Shown: positions 59,047 through 64,000 of the stretch, one piece after another
Position numbering within the stretch: the first letter of the stretch is position 1
Layout of the letters: each line of letters opens with the position of its first letter
NCBI GenBank assembly: GCA_963931865.1
Contig: OZ007508.1
Span: forward strand, 1,362,133 to 1,426,132
DNA from: Axinella damicornis
Lineage: Eukaryota; Porifera; Demospongiae; Axinellida; Axinellidae
Reading direction: 5' to 3'
Length of the DNA: 64,000 bases
Notes under the pieces: model-generated
The model's input: only the letters and a program-made list of their open reading frames with translations
Told to the model about the DNA's origin: nothing
Database searches by the model: none
Program-made: the position numbers and the translations under genes

Positions 59047-62000
59047 ATGAGTACATGTACTGCCAGCACCAACTTGTCAGTGAGTGTGTTCGTCACACTG
59101 CTGGCAATTCTAGCTGCAACACAAGCAGATTCTGACATCTACTACGTGAAACCAAGTCACAACTCCAGCCTACCATGTGCATGCCCTGCAACCTACCCGT
59201 GCCACACTCTGCAATACTACGTGGAGAATGGGATGGCATTTTTCAAATCCAACTCCACACTCCAGTTCCTGCCTGGTATCCACATTCTGGAGAGTAATGA
59301 AGGCAATGAACCGACTACAATCAAGAATGTACGGAACCTAACACTGATTGGAGACGATACATTTATAATGGATGCATCAGAACTGCCAGTTCCTTCAAGT
59401 CAGATTCACTGTAATGGTTCGGGTGGTCTTCTCTTTGCAGCTGTGCATGGACTGTTCATAGGAAACCTCATGTTCTCTACATGTGGTGCAGTCCTGCCCT
59501 GGCCATTCAATGGGAGATTCCAAGCTGCCCTAGCAATTGGACTTCCAATACCACAGGAAAGCACATTTGATGTTACTATTACCAGGGTGGTGATACAGAA
59601 CAGCACTGGCCATGGGCTGTATGGAAGCAATGTGCTTGGAAATTCCACCATAAGTGAATCTACATTCAAGTACAACAACTACAATGGGAGTCAGGAATTT
59701 CATGGAGGAAACATTCGTCTTCACTACTGGAACTGCTCAGAGGATGCTGGTAACTCCACTCTCCGAATCCAATCATCGTATCTCCTCCACGGCTATGATA
59801 TAAATGCAAGCGGCGAGTATGCATCAAACAATACCGCAGCTGGTCTAGCAATCACAATTGGATTAAGATGTTCCAATGTTGTCTTCAACATTACCAACAT
59901 CACAGCCAGAGGCAATGTAGCATTCAAGGCTGGGAATGTTGAAATAATATATTACAGCAACGAGATCACTATTTCTGTTTACATCCTTCAGTGTGTCTTA
60001 GAGGATGGAGTCGTCACTAACAAGAGTGGTGGTGGACTGAGTATATACTCAGTAATTGGTGTTAAAGGAGCTGGGGTTGTGCCATGTGGTCCAAACAACA
60101 CTGTCCACAATCATCGTCTTGTGACAGTCATCGATACAACATTTGTGAATAACAAGGGCATGATGTCCGGTGCGTTATCAGTTGACCAGCTGTACAGGAA
60201 TAATGTTTGCGTAAACAGGATAATAACATTTGAGAATTGTGTATTCACCAACAACACTTCAATCACCGGCACTCCTGAGGCTGTTCTTGTTAACAGTGAA
60301 ATATATGTCAGGAAAAGAAAAGAGTTTGACTATAAACATGACATATTCTCTCTCCATCTATCGTCTCAGCATGTTGATGTCTTCTACAATTGCACATTTC
60401 GTAACTCTGCTATTTCTGACAAGTCTCTCAGTGAAACAGAAAATGCTATGGTGGTGCTAGTTAACAAAGCTAAAAATGTGGTGTTCATTGACTGCGCCTT
60501 TCTGGACAACATTGGTACAGCAATATCAGCCATAGAAAGTGACATCATCTTTGAAGGCAATATTACATTCAGGAATAATACTGGCATGAATGGTGGGGCA
60601 CTGTCCTTCTGTGAAGACTCAGCCATGTACCTCAAAACAAATACATCAATTCAATTCCTGGACAATCATGCACTGCATTCAGGAGGTGCAATTTATGCTC
60701 AAAACCACTGCTTGATCAAAGCATATGGCAAGTGCTTCTTCAAGCTAGAAAATTTCCACCAAGACCCCATGGAAACGATCCATCTTCACTTTCAAAACAA
60801 CACTGCAATGTATGCAGGAAGTGTGCTGTACGGTGGTATAGTGGATGAGTATTACTGTCCTTTCGACAAGTTATTTCACATCAGTAACACAAGATTTAAC
60901 AAATCTCTAGTCTCATCAGACCCCATTGGTGTCATCTTCTGCAATGATACAGATGATGCTCCTGAGTATGCTAGAAAAGAGAAGGAGAAGCGTGTCTATC
61001 CAGGTGAAGACTTTCATATATCCGCAACCACAGTTGGGCAGATCGATGGAACAGTTCCAGGTGATATTCGTGCAGTCACATCAACAACCGCCAAGATACT
61101 GCCCTCACAGGAGTCACAGCCAGTGAATAGTTACAATGGATGTGCAAAACTAACCTATACCATATTCTCTGATAGGGAGTCCGAGCAGCTGATGTTGGTA
61201 CCTGTAAGACCCCAGTTATCAACAAACGCCAAATCAAACTACAACCACCCAGTCATAAATGTCACGCTAAAGGGGTGCCCAGAGGGATTTGCACTTTCAG
61301 AGGGTGCCAATGGGTTTCAGTGCAGCTGCTCCCCTAGCCTAACACAAGTTCATGATGGCATCACATGCAACATCAGCACTCAAACTATACACCGACCACC
61401 AGCAGTGTGGATTGGGTACCACAATACAACTGGTCAAAATTCAATAAATCAAACTGGAGTAGTTCTGGTACATCCAAACTGCCCGTTACACTACTGTGTA
61501 TCAACCCCAAATGACATAAACCTTGCAGAAAACCCTGATAAGCAGTGTGCCTTCAACCATTCTGGAACTCTCTGTGGAGCATGCCAGCCAGGACTCAGCC
61601 TTCTACTGGGAACATCGGCCTGCGAACACTGCCCCAATGACTACTACCTACTCTTGCTGCTTGCATTCTCAGTAGCAGGTATTGCACTCTTGGTTCTGTT
61701 GTTTGTTTGCAACCTAACGGTGACAGAAGGGACAGTTGGGGGCTTGATATTCTATGCTAACATCATCTGGGTCAACCGAGCCATCTTCTTTCCACCAGGC
61801 ACAATGAACGTACTCACTGTGTTCCTGGCATGGGTGAACCTTGACCTTGGCATAGAAACCTGCTTCTACCAAGGCCTGGACATGTATGTGAAGACATGGC
61901 TGCAGTTTGCATTCCCCATCTACTTGTGGGGAATCAGTGGCCTGTTAATCTTCCTCAGTAACAGGTTTATAACAATATCGAGGTTTCTTGGTGGTAAACC

Positions 62001-62877
62001 TGTGCACGTCTTGTCCACACTCTTCCTCCTAGCCTATGCCAAACTCCAGCGTACCATCATTGCAGCTCTATCGTTCACATATATCACTTACCCTGATGGA
62101 CATGTGGAGTACGTTTGGCTATACGATGCCAATATTGGTTACCTGAGCACAAAGCACATACCACTTTTTGTAGTAGCCTTGTTGTTCCTCATCTTCTTCT
62201 TGCTGCCGTATGCCTTTGTGCTGACCTTCATTAGATTCTTGAAGGCATACTCACACTGGAAGCTTCTGTCCTGGGTTAATCGAATGAAGCCGATCTTTGA
62301 TGCTTATACGGGGCCGCACAAAGACCAGTATCCCTTCTGGACTGGTCTCTTACTTCTCACACGTAACATCCTATTTCTGATCTTTGCGTTTAACTTCACA
62401 GATGAACGGGGATTGAATCTCATGTCATGCACATTGGCTTCTCTCCTGATTTTAGTCCTCATGTCCAATTTGAGAGGTATTTACAAGAAGTGGCCACTAG
62501 ATGTCCTGGAATCCTCCTTCCACCTGAACTTGGGTATTGTATCAGTTGCTACTCTTTATACCCGGCTCACTGATGGCAATCAGGGAGCGGTAGTGTACAC
62601 TTCAACTGGCATAGCATTTGCAACATTCACAGCTATACTGCTGTACCATGCCTTCCAAAGGATACGGCGATACAGATGCTGTCACAATCGACACACACAG
62701 TACACACCACTTGCCACCAACAGTACAACTCCCAGTGCACTCCCAGGCCCGAATCCCAACCCAGACAATGTGGAACCCAGTGACAATGGCGAGCATGGCA
62801 ACTGGCCTCCTGTTGCTCAGTTCAATCAGTTACGTGAGCCTCTGTTAGATGATACTGCAGAAAATGGGCATCCTTGA
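59047..62877 (+). CDS. Beta-helix ectodomain/multi-span membrane protein, copy 3
   Basis: A single coding exon of 3831 nt, 1276 aa, the same length as copies 1 and 2. The start MSTCTASTNLS lies 10 nt after a splice acceptor and leads a signal peptide (VFVTLLAILAATQA); an in-frame extension from the leader exon is possible. Domain order equals copy 2: beta-helix-like N-glycan-rich ectodomain, VYPGEDFHISATTVGQ segment, Cys cluster (CGACQPGLSLLLGTSACEHC), about nine membrane segments, cytosolic tail. The ectodomain shares indels with copy 2 (YDINASGEYASNNTAAGLAI), whereas the membrane half shares variants with copy 1 (MNVLTV, LQFAFP, STKHIPLF, GIVSVATLY), suggesting gene conversion. A patch of about 20 residues after TGTPEAVLV is unlike the other copies. 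Function is unknown. Confidence 0.92.
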   Translation: MSTCTASTNLSVSVFVTLLAILAATQADSDIYYVKPSHNSSLPCACPATYPCHTLQYYVENGMAFFKSNSTLQFLPGIHILESNEGNEPTTIKNVRNLTLIGDDTFIMDASELPVPSSQIHCNGSGGLLFAAVHGLFIGNLMFSTCGAVLPWPFNGRFQAALAIGLPIPQESTFDVTITRVVIQNSTGHGLYGSNVLGNSTISESTFKYNNYNGSQEFHGGNIRLHYWNCSEDAGNSTLRIQSSYLLHGYDINASGEYASNNTAAGLAITIGLRCSNVVFNITNITARGNVAFKAGNVEIIYYSNEITISVYILQCVLEDGVVTNKSGGGLSIYSVIGVKGAGVVPCGPNNTVHNHRLVTVIDTTFVNNKGMMSGALSVDQLYRNNVCVNRIITFENCVFTNNTSITGTPEAVLVNSEIYVRKRKEFDYKHDIFSLHLSSQHVDVFYNCTFRNSAISDKSLSETENAMVVLVNKAKNVVFIDCAFLDNIGTAISAIESDIIFEGNITFRNNTGMNGGALSFCEDSAMYLKTNTSIQFLDNHALHSGGAIYAQNHCLIKAYGKCFFKLENFHQDPMETIHLHFQNNTAMYAGSVLYGGIVDEYYCPFDKLFHISNTRFNKSLVSSDPIGVIFCNDTDDAPEYARKEKEKRVYPGEDFHISATTVGQIDGTVPGDIRAVTSTTAKILPSQESQPVNSYNGCAKLTYTIFSDRESEQLMLVPVRPQLSTNAKSNYNHPVINVTLKGCPEGFALSEGANGFQCSCSPSLTQVHDGITCNISTQTIHRPPAVWIGYHNTTGQNSINQTGVVLVHPNCPLHYCVSTPNDINLAENPDKQCAFNHSGTLCGACQPGLSLLLGTSACEHCPNDYYLLLLLAFSVAGIALLVLLFVCNLTVTEGTVGGLIFYANIIWVNRAIFFPPGTMNVLTVFLAWVNLDLGIETCFYQGLDMYVKTWLQFAFPIYLWGISGLLIFLSNRFITISRFLGGKPVHVLSTLFLLAYAKLQRTIIAALSFTYITYPDGHVEYVWLYDANIGYLSTKHIPLFVVALLFLIFFLLPYAFVLTFIRFLKAYSHWKLLSWVNRMKPIFDAYTGPHKDQYPFWTGLLLLTRNILFLIFAFNFTDERGLNLMSCTLASLLILVLMSNLRGIYKKWPLDVLESSFHLNLGIVSVATLYTRLTDGNQGAVVYTSTGIAFATFTAILLYHAFQRIRRYRCCHNRHTQYTPLATNSTTPSALPGPNPNPDNVEPSDNGEHGNWPPVAQFNQLREPLLDDTAENGHP

Positions 62878-63940
62878 CAGTGACGCTATGCATGAAGGAC
62901 AGCAGTTTTGCTTGCATTAATTATTATGCTTTTGTTTTGCAGAGTAGTGTGAGTACATCATATCAAGTATTATTGAGGTGTTGTCATATTTAAATCATAA
63001 ATTAATTAATATGCTGTCATGTCATTCTTCCCAGTTTCTGCATGTAGTCTTGTTCATAAGTTTCATGTGTAATGGTTCAAGTCTCATTACCGGTAGCTAC
63101 ATCGAGAGTGATCAGTTCTGAAAATTAATTTCGAAATGTCAACTGAGATATGAACAGCATTATTGGAAGTGACTGGCAATGAGACTGGGCCCGAAGTCAT
63201 AACTCATACATGAGTTGGAATTGTAGATTCTGAATACATTCTGATGAGTTTCTGTTTCAGAGGTCTGAAAACCCCGTGAAAAATTAATGGTCTGATGACC
63301 CCCTGAAACTGCTCTGAAATGTATCTGAAATTAGATCTGGATTTCACATGAATTTTTAGTGTGATTTTCATCTGATTCTAGTGTGAATTTAATTAATAAA
63401 CTCATGAAAAAAATCATGACTGAATAGCTTCTGAAATAATTATGTACTGCTGAAACCTTATTAAAATTAATGTACACAAATCAATCAGATAATGGTTACA
63501 GTGCAAGTAATGATACAAATGCAATTAAGTCAGTGAGTCTGTAATAGTCAGCAGAGTACAGGGAGTTGCTGAAACGTTACTATAGTCATGAACAACTGTC
63601 AATTAACTTGTGACCTGTGCATGATCAAGCACACTTGACATAACACGTATTACAGCAAACATAGCAATATAGCTATATAGCAGCACACTTGCATGTATAC
63701 ATGTAGCTAACTCTATAAAACTTACTCGTGAACCGGCCTCTCAATACTTTTTGGTATTTGCAACTGAAACCACGTTTGGGCCCAATTGGAACAAGGCAGC
63801 CTCACTTGCCCGTGTGACAGCTGCCAGGCAGTTTGGACCAAGAGCCACCCTCCTTTCTCCTCTTCTGGCGACAAGGCCAGAATGCTGTATAGTCATCCTA
63901 CAGTTATAGCATAATTATATATGCCAACTCTAACACATGC
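62878..63940. other. 3' flank of copy 3
   Basis: No coding exon was recognised. The DNA is AT-rich with many TTAATTAA and TCTGAAA words; between 63230 and 63430 the word CTGAAA recurs about seven times. A candidate polyadenylation signal AATAAA lies at 63395-63400, about 520 bp after the stop codon, which is far but possible. Confidence 0.45.
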
Positions 63941-63947
63941 ACTAGCT

Positions 63948-64000
63948 AGCTATCATTGCAGCTCTGTCATTCATGTACATCAGCTGTAAACCCTGATAGA
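63948..64000 (+). pseudogene. Decayed fragment of a beta-helix/multi-span paralogue at window end
   Basis: ATCATTGCAGCTCTGTCATT plus CATGTACATCA matches the membrane-segment codons for IIAALSFTYIT in copies 1-3 and continues with an altered CCCTGATAGA (functional copies have CCCTGATGGA). The changes introduce stops, and only about 50 bp are visible before the window ends. It could be an isolated remnant or the edge of another damaged copy. Confidence 0.6.

Noticed and set aside
42274..62877. Bacterial polymorphic outer membrane protein (Pmp) or adhesin origin
   Set aside because: The beta-helix repeats look similar, but the C-terminus has about nine alpha-helical membrane segments and eukaryotic-style leader introns, with no autotransporter barrel.

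Overview
The window looks like nuclear DNA of a marine invertebrate, most probably a demosponge. All clear genes except the three large ones are split by GT-AG introns. The spacer DNA is full of AGCTAGCT/CATGCATG/GTACATGTAC words, CA/GT and CCCT microsatellites, homopolymer C/G runs and short fold-back elements. The gene content is animal: a NELL-type extracellular protein with EGF and VWC domains, a SHIPPO-repeat sperm-tail protein, and a tandem family of beta-helix plus multi-membrane-span proteins of a type I associate with sponges and cnidarians. No bacterial, viral or CRISPR features were seen. The species assignment is inference.

Layout. (1) 867-6455, minus strand: two tandem DUF4440/SnoaL-like (NTF2-fold) units. 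The upstream one (3939-6455) is complete, 158 aa, with a signal peptide. The downstream one (867-3563) has exons 2-4 but no convincing first exon. Their introns hold several palindromic MITE-like elements. (2) 7172-13441, minus strand: a five-exon CIMAP1/ODF3-like gene of 270 aa. A tRNA-Thr(AGT) lies on the plus strand inside its last intron. (3) 14570-35544, plus strand: a 20-exon NELL orthologue of 890 aa, divergent from the CIMAP1 gene. It has an 11-kb first intron, a 27-bp minisatellite, and simple-repeat tracts beside many splice sites. (4) 35545-42273: no gene recognised. It holds two nearly identical 985-988-bp TTAA-flanked mobile elements around a degenerate duplicated repeat. (5) 42274-62877, plus strand: three paralogous genes of exactly 3831 bp. 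Each encodes a secreted beta-helix-like, N-glycan-rich ectodomain, a cysteine cluster and about nine C-terminal membrane segments. The first has an in-frame stop at codon 638. Remnants of two further copies lie near 56.8 kb and at the window end.

The exon models were assembled by hand. Every junction keeps frame, and coding lengths sum to multiples of three (477, 813 and 2673 nt). The most unusual part is the beta-helix/multi-span cluster. Its three genes are mosaics: the ectodomain halves pair the second and third genes, while the membrane halves pair the first and third. A short hypervariable patch sits in an otherwise conserved ectodomain. Together these suggest gene conversion and diversification, as expected for recognition receptors, though the function is unknown.
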